DNA from: Viridothelium virens
Taxonomy: Eukaryota > Ascomycota > Dothideomycetes > Trypetheliales > Trypetheliaceae
Reading direction: 5' to 3'
Length of the DNA: 64,000 bases
Assembly: GCA_010094025.1 (NCBI GenBank)
Contig: ML991789.1
Coordinates: 124,001 to 188,000, forward strand
Shown here: positions 23,631 through 36,200 of the stretch, one piece after another
How positions within the stretch are numbered: the first letter of the stretch is position 1
Layout of the letters: each line of letters starts with the position of its first letter
The notes under the pieces: model-generated
The model's database searches: none
Seen by the model: the letters and a program-made list of their open reading frames with translations, nothing else
Told to the model about the DNA's origin: nothing
Translations under genes and position numbers: made by a program

Positions 23631-25593
23631 TGCGCTACGGCTGCGCCGGTTGTTTGGACTCATTAGTGCAACAGGGTTGTGCACAATCATCTGCCGCGAT
23701 CTCGCAGCTCCCGTGCGTATCTTTGAGTACAACGAAGTGTTCCGGCAACTGGATTTTACAGAAAGATTGATAAGAATGGTATCAGGCCATACAACACAAA
23801 TCCAAACGCGTCAGCCCCACGCTAATTGCCCCCCGTAGCGCCAGGCCGAGCATGCTTTCAGCATTTCCTTTGAAGATGTTTCGGAAGCCCAGTGTCACCA
23901 TTGTGACATCAGCCTGGATCATGCGAACTCGATCGCGAAATCGCATGCATTGGCCGAGATTGGCCGCATCATATGATGCAACATCTGGAGGTTCCAAGCG
24001 GCATGGCTTGAGGATCGTGATATCCGAGATTCGTGCGATAGCCAGCGCCGCTTGTATCATTTCACGCAGAATGTAGCTGGGAATCTTATGGTCATTTATT
24101 GGTGGATCATCAATTGCCTTATACCCCCCGGTTCGGTTGTATCTCGTGCTTTCCCAGGATAGCAAGGATTATTCGTTACAAGCGTCGCAACGCCGTGGTC
24201 AGGTCCCAAATGGTATTTCACTTAACTAGGAAAGATTGATGACGGCGCAAAGGATTGATTCACTATTTATCTATCTCAGTGTTATCAAAGCCTGTGTTTC
24301 TGAGAGAGTTCACTGTCAACTTAAAGTCTACTTCAAAATGGAAGGAAAGGAATACGAATCAAAATGGTTTTGAAGGTTTGCCTTCGTTCAAATTACGCTG
24401 CTCCATTCAAAAATCTAGGGAGCCTTTGAGGAGCTGCAGTACGAATATCGTCAACTATTTGTCTCTAAATTTGGTCACATTTTAGCTACCGTATTTGTTT
24501 GGCTTCCTTTCAAAGCACGCTTCGATGTCTGTCTTGTTCCATCTGGCCTGCACTAGGGCTTCATTATCTCACCACTGCCTCCAAGTCTTTCGCCAGTAGC
24601 TAGGCGATACTTTTTCACTACGTCTAGGTTGTCCTTTAGATTCTGCTCGAGAAGGAGATTGATATTCAAAAAAACAAAACAAAAAAAAGAACATAATAGT
24701 CCTTTTGCTCTCCTCCATCTAGCTGCCCCATAGACGCTCTGTATTGCTTCAGTTTTTCTGTCAATTGAATTAGCACTTTATATCCATTCTGATCCTTATT
24801 TCGGTTAGTAACGTAGCACCGTACTTCAAAATTTATGGCGGACTTCCAGGTTCCAAGCTTGTACCTTTGTAGTCTTCCTGCTAACTCCAGATGCAAAGAA
24901 TCAAAGCAAAGTTAGAGACTCTAGCGAAATATACATTTTGGCTTTTTAAAAGTTGCCGCCGTTTTACTGAAATTATGCAAGTAATCGGCATTACAACGTC
25001 GCGTAAGTCCAGCTTCGTTCATAGCTGGAACATCAAACAGGGAGTCGCAGAGCCGCCGATTGAAGCGCTTGACGATCCTAATTTGCAGAAATTCACCGAT
25101 CTCCGAGAGGTAGGCATTTGGAATCTTACGCACGCATCATGTGAGAATGTGGCTGGCGTCATAGCCGATTAAGTCTATGCTATGCCCGAAGACTGTGAGA
25201 AATCGGCGACATTGCCATTCCCAAGACTTAGTGAGGCATAATGGGCTCGAGGAGAGACGTGAGGGAATACGGTGAGATTATTGAAAATTTGGAGTAGGGT
25301 CTTCATTCCCTCTGAAACCACAGGAAAGGCTTGAAAGAGATGTTAAGCGGGACTGTCCTCATAATTACGAATGCTGCCAACGATGAGGCATGTACAGAAG
25401 GTTGGATTTAGATGATAGCGATGACTTTATTGCAATTATTAGGCCCAAATATCTACGTATAGACTTCCGATCCGAACAAATGCATTTTCACGCTTTTACT
25501 GCCGGTAGCCACCTCATTACGCAGTACCACGGCGTTCAGCCCCAACTTCCCATCTCCCGAGAATAGAGAGAATCATTTGACTAGAGTACATTT
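23631..25593. other. Gene-poor stretch between the M50B-like and HsbA genes
   Basis: About 2 kb, noticeably AT-richer between 24240 and 24990, with poly-A runs at 24670-24692. It holds decayed coding-like sequence on the minus strand (listed separately). A 127-codon open minus-strand frame at 23782-24165 has helix-like composition but no family, start context or splice partners. No intact gene called. Confidence 0.4.
24482..25133 (-). pseudogene. Decayed coding-like sequence of unknown family
   Basis: Several consecutive minus-strand blocks read like protein but do not lie in one open frame. In order they contain LSEIGEFLQIRIVKRFNRRL, LAGRLQRYKLGTWKSAINFE, YKVLIQLTEKLKQYRASMGQ, LKDNLDVVKKYRLATGERL and ALVQARWNKTDIEACFERK, ending near KPNKYGS. 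Their composition (many charged residues, amphipathic helices) differs from random AT-rich translation. Several interruptions separate them and no usable introns were found. I do not recognise the family. The AT-rich setting could reflect mutation of an old duplicated sequence. Confidence 0.35.
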
Positions 25594-26499
25594 TTACAGC
25601 ATCATTGCCGCAGCGACGAAAGCAAAGACACCCACGACGGCGGACGAGATGGTAGCACCAGCAGGGGCGGCGCCAGGGAAGGGGACTGGAGAGGAAGTAG
25701 CAGTGTTGTTGCCGCTGCCGCTACCGGTACCGGAGCCAGATCCAGAGCCAGAGCCGGAGCCGGAGCCAGAGGTTGGGGAAGCAACACCAGAGGGAGCCTG
25801 GCCCGCAGACGAGGAGGTGGGGAAGGGAGCGGCGCCACCAGCAGAGGTGGCAGAGGTGGCGGAGGCGGAGGAAGAGGCGGCGGAAGAGGAGGCGGCAGAA
25901 GAGGATGAGGGGGCAGCGGAGGAAGAAGAGCCGCCTGCAGAGGAGCTGCTACCAGTGCCCTGGAAGGCGTCAATGCCTTGCTGGATGGCGTCGGTGATAC
26001 CGGAAGAGAGCTGCTGGGCAAGCTGGGCGACGGCTTGGGGAACTTTTTGTGAGATGGCGGTGGAGAGGGCGGTGGCGTCAGACTTTTGTTGGTTTAATTG
26101 CTGCTCGACGGTTCCACCTTGACCAGCGCCCACGAGAGCAGACTTCTTGGCAATCAGGTCGGTGATAGTCTGATTGGTGGTCTTTTGAAGGGTCGTAACA
26201 ACGCTCTGGAGCTGGAGTGCGTCGTCTAGAGAGATTTGGGAAGTGCCTTGGACGGTCTTGGTACCATCGCTGATCTTGGAGAGCACATTCTGGGACGCAG
26301 AAGTGAGGCTCTGGACTTGGCCAGCGCCGCTGAAGCTCTTCACAGCTGTGTCGAGCTGGCCAACGGCATCGTTGATGTTGTTGACGACGTTGGTAATAGT
26401 AGCCAAGTCACGCTTCACGGGGGAAGCGTGCTTGATGGTTGCATCAGCAACTGCACCAGTGGCGAGAGAGAAGAGAGAAACTGCTGCGAGAAACTTCAT
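25594..26499 (-). CDS. GPI-anchored HsbA-type (hydrophobic surface-binding) cell wall protein
   Basis: Single-exon gene of 301 residues. The signal peptide MKFLAAVSLFSLATGAVA has likely cleavage before DATIKHASPVKRD, and a KR site follows. The middle region (residues 30-180) has heptad-like helices (LATITNVVNNINDAVGQLD, LQSVVTTLQKTTNQTITDLI, VAQLAQQLSSGITDAIQQGI), the pattern of the HsbA/cell wall galactomannoprotein family (PF12296), which coats hydrophobic surfaces in Aspergillus. A Ser/Ala-rich stalk and a (Gly-Ser)n run follow, then a GPI signal ending VVGVFAFVAAAMML. The start at 26499 was chosen because it begins the signal peptide; upstream in-frame sequence is not signal-like. Likely attached to membrane or wall. 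Confidence 0.88.
   Translation of the reverse strand: MKFLAAVSLFSLATGAVADATIKHASPVKRDLATITNVVNNINDAVGQLDTAVKSFSGAGQVQSLTSASQNVLSKISDGTKTVQGTSQISLDDALQLQSVVTTLQKTTNQTITDLIAKKSALVGAGQGGTVEQQLNQQKSDATALSTAISQKVPQAVAQLAQQLSSGITDAIQQGIDAFQGTGSSSSAGGSSSSAAPSSSSAASSSAASSSASATSATSAGGAAPFPTSSSAGQAPSGVASPTSGSGSGSGSGSGSGTGSGSGNNTATSSPVPFPGAAPAGATISSAVVGVFAFVAAAMML
25731..25772. repeat. Low-complexity Gly-Ser coding repeat
   Basis: Six-base units close to CCAGAG/CCGGAG repeat here and encode an alternating Gly/Ser run in the stalk of the HsbA-type protein. Such tracts readily change length by slippage. Confidence 0.7.
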
Positions 26500-29140
26500 T
26501 TTGACTGTACGAAGTGAATGGACGGAGTGTAGCTCTTTCTGCGAGAACGCTTGTATTGACACTGGGGAAACGACTGAACTGGTGAGTTGTCGTGAATCCT
26601 GAAGCTTGAACCGAACGAACAAAGACCGAAGAAAACAAGTACAAGGCGACGGCTGGCCCATTTTATGACAAACGTAAATTAGGCCTTTACCTTCAGGCAA
26701 GGGTATAGCGCCGGCTGCGAAACGACTTCACATGCCACCGCATGGGCACCCCCAGGACTCTCCGCACAGTAACCTACCTCGGCCTGAAGGATTTACCAAT
26801 AGTGTCGATTTTGGTCTTATTGATCGAACCATCATGGAAAACCAATGATGGCCCTTCCTCCATCTAAACGGACAGCATGATAGTTTCAGATACAGCCGGC
26901 ATCCTCGAGGATCTAGGTCAAGGACTAAAGCGTTGCAGATGTAAACGTCTCGTCCACAAATCACTGACTTAGAAACCCGAAGCGTTTTGAATCCTGGGTG
27001 ATCTCTCCAAGAATTCTTGGACTTCAGAAATTGCTGGCAACTCTGGGGATATCATCTCAAGAGGCAATCATGACCGAGGTCGGCTAAGAATCTTCGGTGC
27101 CCGTGATGTGGGATCTGTGAGTGAGACGGAGTCAATTCCTAACTAGGGGATTGAGCCCTAGCCTGCTGAATGAGGGACCTTCTTAGGAGCCCCAGATTAT
27201 GACGCAAGTTCATTCCGACGGTTTGGTGACATGCTCACGAGGGTGACATACAAAGGTTTCTCCGTGCAGGGAAACTTCTGGAGTGGGTACCCGGTGGTGC
27301 AGAGTTGGAAGGATGTTATAGCAGACCCTACTGGAAGCGGAGTTATTCGTTGCTATACAGGTGAGAGCACATCCTTGGAAGGTGACGTGCTCCTCGTAAT
27401 GCTCCAAGCAGAAGGCTGAGTTGAGGTCATCTTGGCAGGAGTGGCAGGAACCCTTGCGTGCCATGCAGGTGTGGAGGAAGCTCCAAGCTCGGATTGGATC
27501 TAAGAGGCGAAGGGAAAGGCTGGAAATGCGGAGAGAGGTCCAAGCACCAATGCGGGGAATTGAGCCGGGAGCTGCACCCGAAGCAGCCACCTACCGAGAC
27601 TATACTCTGGACGCAGGGGCTCTCCAATGAGAAAGATTCATTGGTTGTTAGTTCTAGAGAGTACCTATTCAAAGTAAGCAGCTAGTCAGTTGCGCGAGAG
27701 ATGCCTCGGAAAGGTCCCGAACTTTCATGTGCGCTCCGGCCTGGACTTTTGCATGGGTTGAGGTTACTGACATAAACCTGTCATTGGTACCGGAAAGACT
27801 CGATTTGTTTGGTTTTGGAGGATATACTGTTCTCCAGGATATGGCCTTCGCCATGGGAAAAGCGTGTTCAGGATGGGACGTCTCAACTCGAAGGCACGAA
27901 GTTTGACGTTCGACGTTTGAAGTTTGACGTCTGCTCTGGGAAATCGTCGACCCGATCCGCAACTAGCTAAACTGCTTTTGGTATCTGGGCATTCTCAACT
28001 TTTCTGCTGATCCTCTCGCCCGAATTATGGCACCTATCGAATAAGATTACTCGCCAAGCACGATTCTGAGACCAGAAGAATCAGGAGCTTCCTCCTCATC
28101 GTAGCCGACTCAGTTCACAAATTATGAGATTTCCCACAGCATCTGTGTCGATTCATGGTCCTGCCTAGACTCTTGATCAGACCTAGCGGCCAGGTGACTG
28201 ACATATAGCTACATTTACCTGCTCCTCATCTCGATACATCTTACCTTGGCCATACTGATCCTTTGTCTGAAATTCTAAAGGCGGCAGATTGTCGAGAGTT
28301 CAGTGATCTCATTTAGCTCCCTGCGTAACATTTTTTCTCCACAGTACTCCAAGCGAGATGTCGAACTCGCAATAGTCTCCAACTGTTGGTAATAAAACCC
28401 GGGGGAACGCCGATATTTTGGTATCAGATTTTTCTCGAAAGGGCCTGTCACGGCATGCTAAACTCCTTTGAAGTTCGCCTTCTGTGTTACGATCCCTATT
28501 CCACGACTGGATACAAAAGCGACTGAAGGTAAGTGAAAGCCGGAGGGTGCTGAATCCCTCCGCGGCTCGAGAGATAACCAACTATTCTTTAGAGGGGAAA
28601 AGAACAAGGTGTACGGAGTACAGACCTTACCGTCTTTTGGGATCGTGATGAGGCTTAAGATTACAAAAGAAAAAAAAAGGAGAGGGAGAGGGGGGACAAA
28701 AAACAACAAAAGCTGGTGTCCACTCGGTAAAAGCACTTGGTAGCCCTCTTACAATAAAAAAGCTTACATTGGATGCACATAAACGTGGCGTGGTGCGTCG
28801 ACTACAATCTGTTGATAGAAAGACGGAACAAATGCAGTGTAATTCAGAATTGATTGTTTTAGATGCGCGAGGAAGAGTGATTGTGGAGAGAAGTTTCAAT
28901 CGATTCCTGAGCCTCTACAACTAACAGCAGTGGCTAGAAACAATGTCTTTGTCACTGGTGTTCCTGGAGCAGCTGGAGGACAGAACAGATGTGAAGTTGT
29001 ACCTCCACACTAGATGGGTAGAAGCGCATCCCTGCGCGACCCCTGCACAAAAATAGTGAGATCATCGAAAATTCGCCCAAACTTATCATCAGTTATTGCA
29101 TAAACCAAAGACCTGTATTTCACGGGCAAGTCAGCGCACC
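26500..29140. other. Long intergenic region, no supported gene
   Basis: About 2.6 kb. A CATAAAA element (minus strand, about 26660-26666) lies some 160 bp upstream of the HsbA gene. Poly-purine tracts (AAAAAAAAGGAGAGGGAG and a G6 run) lie at 28670-28697, and the motif GTACGGAGTAC at 28611-28621. AGTTTGACGT repeats at 27900 and 27921. A 126-codon Cys-bearing minus frame at 27210-27590 has no other support. Confidence 0.4.
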
Positions 29141-30292
29141 ATGACCACTGAGTACATCTGTAATGGCTGCCTCAGAGCTTTGAGATACAATTGCACTCCC
29201 AGGATTTCGGTCTGTCCCCAACGACGAATCTTTAGCTGATCTTCGCTAACGTGGATAGGGAGGAATAATCTCGCGACAGCCAAAACTGTACCCCGTATTG
29301 GGTCCTAAGAAGTTTGATCCTCCACGGTGTCTTGCGAAGAACGCATCTAGTATCGCAACACCTAAGATCTCCAAACCCAAGAAAAGTACTGGCAACGGCA
29401 TTACCGAGTCAGCTGCGAAGGCGGACGTAACAAGCGGTGGCATTGATGAGGGCCGTGCAGATACAACTTCGCAGAGTCAGAATACTTTAGACAAATCTGG
29501 GGAGTCGGCGTCAATCAACTCGCGCCTAAGGGAGGAAGCACGACGGATGACCAGCGGAATCACGCGAGAATATAGAGCATATGGATCCGCAGACCAAATT
29601 TTCAAGCTATGTGCCCAGCAGGCGGATTACAGCATTCCGCAGGCGTTGGAAAAAGACGGCGTGATTCCCAAGACAGAAGCAGATGAGGATCTCGGCGTGG
29701 GCACTGGTTGGTGGTACTCTGGTCAGTAATCTCCCCACAAGACTAGAAACCCATTTGCTAACATTCAGTCCCTTTGCCAGAACTCGGATTGAAACCCACA
29801 TTCAGCACGTGGGCTCAAATAACGATGCTGTACATGTATACCTTTCTCGTCCGTCTACGCTGTCTCGATGCCGCCGAGTTCGGTATGTTCTTTCAGCACC
29901 TCAACAACGCCTATTCCACCTCCGCAGAAGAACGCATGATCACATACCACCATATCAATATGGGGGGTATTCGACAAAAGTACCTCAAGGATCTATTCAA
30001 CCAATGGCGTGGCGTGATCGCGGCGTATGACGAGGGTCTGATTAAGGGGGATGCAGTCCTCGCAACAGCCATCTGGCGGAATATCTTCAAGGCAGATGAG
30101 GGTGTTGATGTAGAAGCTGTTGCGACGGTGACGAGCTATCTACGCAAATGTTTAAGTATGCTGGATAAGACGGGGGATGAACAGGTGAAGAGGGTGATAG
30201 TGAAATGGCCTGGTTTAGAGCATGAACAGGGGTTAGTTCGGGCCCAGAGCCCGCAGCTGAAGGCGCCGTTCGTAGAGACTGCAGGACCATAG
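29141..30292 (+). CDS. CBP3: Cbp3/UQCC1-type ubiquinol-cytochrome c chaperone
   Basis: About 351 residues from exons 29141-29209, 29259-29721 and 29769-30292. Cbp3 with Cbp6 binds mitochondrial ribosomes and newly made cytochrome b for complex III assembly. The first exon (MTTEYICNGCLRALRYN) and the Lys/Ser-rich stretch to about residue 110 form a mitochondrial presequence and linker. The chaperone domain (PF03981) follows: LCAQQADYSIPQALEK, GTGWWYSVPLPELGLKPTFS, TWAQITMLYMYTFLVRLRCL, MITYHHINMGGIRQKYLKDL, FNQWRGVIAAYDEGLIKGDA and LATAIWRNIFKADEGVD. Both introns have good donors (GTCTGT, GTCAGT) and the first has a GCTAAC branch site. It is tail to tail with the capping enzyme gene, 173 bp apart. 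Confidence 0.93.
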
Positions 30293-30465
30293 GATCGATG
30301 ATATTTTGTAAGAACGGGATTTGTATCATATCGATTGTATTGTAGTGTACATAGATTCGAAAGAATCAACTTATCGAGCCTCTGCTCCCTTTTCAACGCC
30401 AAACAATGGGTATCACTTGCGCTAATCCGACAACGCCGATGCGTCCTCCTGCATAGTTGGACTAC

Positions 30466-31727
30466 CTACTCTGTCCTCTGTCTTTTTTGAGCGCCTTGCC
30501 CCGAGGGCGGGGCTGGCGGCGGTCCTCTCTTCTGTTCCTCTGGATGCCTCTGCTTCCATGCCTTCGCGATAGCCTGAGCCGAGTCCAGCAAATCCTGTTT
30601 GCTGACCGCATCGTTGATACTTTCGAGCACCTTCTCAACCGTAGAAATATGGTTTGCCTCGAGCTTGTCATCCCTGAACCTTGGTGTCCCATCTTGCTCC
30701 ACTTTCATCCTCCACCGCCCCTTCTCATCCTTGTGGCATTCAATCACACGAAAGTCCAACATCTGCTGCAATCCTTTGAGTGTCTCCCACTCATCATCAC
30801 TCACAAACAAATTATCCCAGTATCGCCAATCGTCTCTTTCATAATGCACATACAATTCAAACGTCGGCTTCGCATCGTAATCTGGTACACCCCTCTCCTC
30901 TCCATCCAAAGGTGGCAGCATGGGAAAGTCCCCGAGGACTAATCGAAAATCGATTGTATTTTCATGTGCAGGCTTCCACTTCAGGATATGTTGATCCGTC
31001 CCAAACTCATAGGGCGTGCTTTTGCACGTAAAGATAAGCCCATCGTTTCCATGCTCCAATGCCGGTAGGATTTCCTTGAACATCATCATCATCCCATAGC
31101 TCTTCTGCACGCTCTTCGGCTTCAGCACAAATGCCTGCTCAGCCAGCCTCTCTGGAAAGGCGTGGTAGAAGCATTTCTCGTACGGCTTCAGAAAGAATTC
31201 CTGGAAAGCACCGATCCGCTTGTCCAGGGGCCGCGAGACATAGGATTTGCTGTCCAGCAGGATGCAATCGAAGACAAGGTATCGCAGTTCGTGCGACCCA
31301 TCTTTGAGGGTATCGTAGACTAGCTCGCCGTCTAGCAAGGTTCCAGTGTGGTAACGATCGAAGCTTGGGTCTTCGGGCACAGGGAAGTGTAGTGGAACAA
31401 CATTATAGAAGTCATTCTTCCGGTCAATGAGGTAGTGGGCTTCTTCGCCTGTGACGCCGCTGCAGTAGAGGAGGCAACGGATGCCGTCGGTTTTTTCGCA
31501 GAGATAGTAGCTTTTGAGATGGTAAGAAGACGATTGGAAGTCTGCGCACGTTGTTTGGCTTACTCGTCCTTCTGTAGCGCCTCGAGATGTTTGCGAGAGA
31601 AGCTTACAGGTTGCGCGCCGGGAAAATTGCGAGATCTACGGTGCAGTAGGTCATTAACCTCCGCGCGTAGCTCTTGCATTGGACCTGGGTCGAGCTTTTG
31701 CCCGGGAATTCCTGGGACCGAACCCAT
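30466..31727 (-). CDS. CEG1: mRNA capping enzyme, guanylyltransferase subunit
   Basis: 402 residues from exons 31727-31564 and 31510-30466 (53-nt intron, AAAG acceptor). It transfers GMP to the 5' diphosphate end of nascent mRNA in the nucleus. Motif I is EKTDGIR with the GMP-accepting Lys61. Motif III is TGTLLDGELVYD followed by YLVFDCILLDS; motif IIIa/IV is NDGLIFTCKSTPYEFGTD; motif V is LKWKPAHENTIDFRL. Motif VI lies near RWRMKVEQDGTPRFRDDKLE and ANHISTVEKVLESI. A basic, Pro-rich tail ends KRQRTE. Slightly shorter than yeast Ceg1 (459) but normal for filamentous fungi. The triphosphatase is a separate gene in fungi and is not in the window. Confidence 0.96.
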
Positions 31728-33219
31728 CACGCTTCAGTAGAACTGGGAACTTCGAGGAATGAATGGTCGCTGGAGCTTTAAAAAAAGGGCTTTAAGATGA
31801 TTGGGTAAAAGGATCCCATTTTCGAAAGGGTAGGATGGGAGGGAGTTCTGTCGGAGGAAGCTCCACCATCCGCTGCCGCGAAAATGATGCTGCGGGACGG
31901 AAGAGTCGCATCCCGTGACTCAAGATATTCCACCTGCAGGTACTGTACCATGTCCTAGCCAGAACCGCCGGCACAACTATGAAGCACTTGCTAGCGTGTA
32001 GCGGATGATCTGAGCCCTTTACTGCATCCACTGAGCTGCTCTACATAGCACCTTTTCATATTATATCAGGTACGGAGTTTCAGTCCTGGCGTGAGAATCT
32101 TAAGCAACCAGTCAGCTGCATCTTGCAGAGCGTGCTCTACTTTTCCACTATCGGATCAATAGTACGGATATCAATAATATCAGTCTACTTACCCGCCAGA
32201 ACTCCATGGAGACAAATCGGATGTCCTTCCCGGGAGTTGTCACCAAGCGTCTTCTCAAGCCGTCATTCCTGCCCCTTTTTGATGAAGACGCCGAACTACT
32301 GAGTAGAAGGAAGATGCTGGAGCCCTTAGGTAGAATTGTACTGTTGTGAAAGATCTCGGCCGTGCTATCTGAACTATCATCAACCTTCCGAGTACAAATA
32401 CCTACCTCTTGAGTCCCGTTCTTTCTTGCAAAGATACCTAATAGACACATCTCCCGGTTACTCATCATTCTGATCACCTATCTTTATTTTCGTGCGGACG
32501 TGAAAACATCGAAAACCCTAAAAAGTCACAGTCTACAACTATACATTATATTCGACGAGTTTGGAGTTTAACTCCGGACATCTCGGATGGTTCCCGTTCC
32601 CCTACACAAGTCAATTCCTAAGGTGTCCAAATGAAGCCTGCGAGCTAAATGATACTCTTTGAATTCTTGCAAGTCGCAAAATCGATTGCTGATAACATTA
32701 CTTGGCCTTGGAAAGACGCATTCGTTATGTTAGATTCCGATATGCAGACTAGATGCATACTGGGCCAATTGAGAGAACAAGCCATTAAACTTGGTCACTA
32801 TTCTTTCAACGAAGAGGAGGCTCATGATGAGCTCCCGAGAAGCTCTGGAACTCCCGATATCGAGCTGGCCGTCCAGCGAGAAGCGATCCCCTTTTACCCA
32901 AGCTCTCGTGACCTACCTAATGTGTTTTGGGGCACGATGAAGGTGTGAGGCATACGAGAACATGAAAGGTTATAAAATGGCTAAAGGTACGCATGGTCCA
33001 AACCACAAAAGTAGAAGAGCTTGTAGATTAGTTTGTTAACATCTGACAAGTATTCCTCAACGAGCTATCTCGCCTCGGCCTACAAATGTCCTACTACTCT
33101 GATCCTTACTACATGAACGTTAACACGCATACAATTCAAGCGTGCAACTTCGACGTAATCACGCCGTACGCTGATGCAACCCAACCTCAAAAGTCCGCAT
33201 ATCACGCTCTGCAAGCTTT
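31728..33219. other. Intergenic, no supported gene
   Basis: About 1.5 kb between the capping-enzyme start and the 3' end of the large GPI-protein gene. A 99-codon plus-strand frame at 32649-32948 has protein-like composition but no start context, partner exon or family. Contains TACGGAGT at 32071-32078. Nothing else seen. Confidence 0.35.
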
Positions 33220-36200
33220 TTATACCAAAAGCATCAACGAAAGCGCTATCCAAAACACCACCAAAATTCCGTTATTTACACCGAATCTCCCTGGCGCCTT
33301 TGCCTCCGCGGCGTTTCCTGTGGCCACCGCCCCACCCCCTCCGTTTCCTCCTCCTATCCCTGGAGAACTTATCCCCGTCTCCACTGCCAGGCTCGAAGGC
33401 GCTGTTTCGTCACCACCCACTCCCCCGATCATCGTCTCCCACGCCACCGTCATCCCATCCACCACCAGCCCGCTCGCCCCCGCGCTCACCGTCTCCCCAT
33501 CTATTACCGTCTCCTTCCCACCAACCGCCATCGTCAAGGTCGTACTACCATGCTCCAACAAAACTACTTCTCCTGTTCCGCGCGGATCTGGCTCCTCGAT
33601 CGCGGTCCACACAGTGCCATCCTTCGCCGTGAAGATTGCGGCCGTCTCCAGACTCGCGGTCGCCGTAATGGTGCGGAAGGGATCAAAGCTCCGCCCAACA
33701 TCCACACCACCAGGGACGGCAGAGATCGCTTGGCCCGAGATTGTGGCAGCCGGCCCACTAACGGACAGAGTGGTAAGGATGCCGGAGGGGCCGACGATGA
33801 CTTCAGTGCCAGGGTGCGAGGGAAGAGCGTAGGCAGTGTAAGGGACGCCGTCGAGAGTGAAGGGCGCGACGATTGCAGTCGCAGGTCCTGGAGTCGCTGA
33901 GGCGTAGGGAAGAGTAGTTCCGTCGACGACGACGCCGTTAGTGGCCATGCTGATTGTCTCCCCAGAGATCGTGGCTGCAGGACCGCCTGGCATTAGCGTG
34001 ATAGAGCCGATGATAAGGGGAGTGCCGGGGTGGGCGGTGTAGACTTGGGAGCCGATGGTGAAAACCGCATCAGAGTTGGGAGTTGAGAAGGGAACGGTTT
34101 GAGAGCCTGCTACGACGCCGGCTGCGCCAATGCTTATCTTCTGGCCGTCAATGGTTGCTCCGCGTCCATTAGGTTGTATGGTTGTTCCGGCAATGACAAG
34201 AGATTGTCCTGAGTATGCAGTGTACGGATTTCCACCGATGGTAATAATCGCCGCAGGTGACTGATCATCTTCTGCACTGGCAGATCCACTGAAACCATTT
34301 GCAGTGGAACCCGGATCACCTACGAGCAGTGTTGGTAAGGCCATTGTGCTGCCACCAGCGATCACAGTGCCAGCTCTGCCAACAGAGACTGGAACTCCTC
34401 CGACTGTAGCTACCGCTCCAGGTTGGTATGTCTGACTGCCAATTACGACTCCCGAGCCATTAGGATCGGCTCGGGCAGGCCGTCCTCCGACTTGTATGCC
34501 TCCAGAATTTGGATCAGCTGAAGCGGGATCATATTGAGAATTAGCTGGATCTCCATTCCCAGAGCTTCCAATGCCCGGTCTTTCACCGTTGGTAACCCCA
34601 CCGCCTGAGCTTCCAATATCCGGATCACTGTTTTCTGGATCTTCATTTCCAGAGTTGCCGTTTCCAGAGGCACTGTTACCTTGAGCACCAGTAGACCCAG
34701 ACCCCGCTCCACCAGATCCAGCACCGGTCGAGCCCGAGCCTGACTTCGACCCAGAACCTGCACCCGGATCTCCTAGGATACCGACTACATTGCCAGCAGC
34801 ATCTGCTCCAGGGCTACCAGGACTGGACCTGAGACCTGCGTTGGGATCAACTCCATCTGTGCCACTCCCTCTCCCGCTTCCGCCACTCCCACTTTCTCCT
34901 CCGTTTCCGCCTTCGTTTCCACCGGTAGCCCCTTCGCCAGTACTACCGTAACCGGGATTCGAACCAGCCTCTGAGCCTCCGGAATGTGGTTTGGACCCTC
35001 CATTATCCCCTCCTACATCATAAGGCGGAGGAGCGCCGGTGTCGCCACTACTACCACCACTGCTTTGACTCCCTGACCCAGAAGTGGGTTTTGCCGCCGG
35101 AGGATTCGGGGACGCCACCGGTTCCGGTGAATAACTCTGCGGTAATGCCGTCGGGGTTGGCGCTCCATGCGTAGGCCCGGAAGCTGGCATCGCTGGCGCC
35201 GCTGTAGACGTAGATAGCACCGTCGGTTCTGCGGCCGCAGCATACGGTGTCAAGAGATAGGGAGGGTCGTAGTTTCCACGGAGATCCAAGGAACACGAGG
35301 CCCATGCTGAGTCGATGCTCTGCAGAACGCCTGACGGCAACACGATGATGGGCTCATAGGGTTGAGTCTGTGGACAAGTGGCGGTGCATTCTGCAGAATC
35401 GGTTTCATTGCCCGCGACACAGTCTACCGGCGGCTGCCACTGGCTGGAATATGCGGCACACCACGGCTGGCGGGTGTAGATGGAGAGAGGTACGGGAGAA
35501 TTGAGATCGGTAAGGTTAAAGGAGGCAGTAAGTGCACCAAGCCCGTCGCCGTTGACCCAGATGCTGGAGAGGCCGCTCACGTCTGTGATAGGGATAATGG
35601 TGCTGGGGTAGCTAGAACCAACACGGGAGCAGGAGTCGGCGGCGTAAAGGTTGGAGAAGGAAACGTAGACAGTGGGGTAGGTGAGCGTAGTATTGAAGGC
35701 GGTGACCACGATATCTCCATTGGAATTAGTAAAAGCCGTGGCAGTATCGAGAGAGGACGGCCAATGTAAAAGGTCAATGGTGCCGCCTGTAATAGCGCAT
35801 CCGCCGCATCCAAGGGAGCAGCCGGGCGCGAGAGAGCTTGCTGACGGCCAGAAGGAGTAGAGAGGAGTGATTGTGTAAGGATCGGTCTGTGCAACCCGAA
35901 CGCTGTAGCCAGCGACGTTCTCCCATGAATTGTAGTTGGGGAAGTCTGTATAAGTCCAGGTGTTCTCGTGTCCAATCATCCGATTCGTTACGGGTTGGTT
36001 GTAAAGGTCGTACCCAGCAGCGGCATAGGATAATCTCAACGCATTGCACAGAGAAGATCCAAGAGATGCCTGAGAGCACAATGGTGAACTGATTGCTATT
36101 TCTGATTGGTAGGTGGGATTATCAAGAGATTGCCAACTCGACCAATATTTATTCCACGAAGTCGCACAAGCTCCGATTGTGGTCGCTCCAAAACAGGACG

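Noticed and set aside
23782-24165. 127-codon minus-strand frame with helix-like composition
   Set aside because: Could be part of the decayed sequence nearby, but no link or family could be shown.
27210-27590. Cys-bearing 126-codon minus-strand frame
   Set aside because: No signal peptide or family; overlaps open frames on the other strand.
32649-32948. 99-codon plus-strand frame with protein-like composition
   Set aside because: An upstream stop lies immediately before the ATG and no partner exon or family was found.
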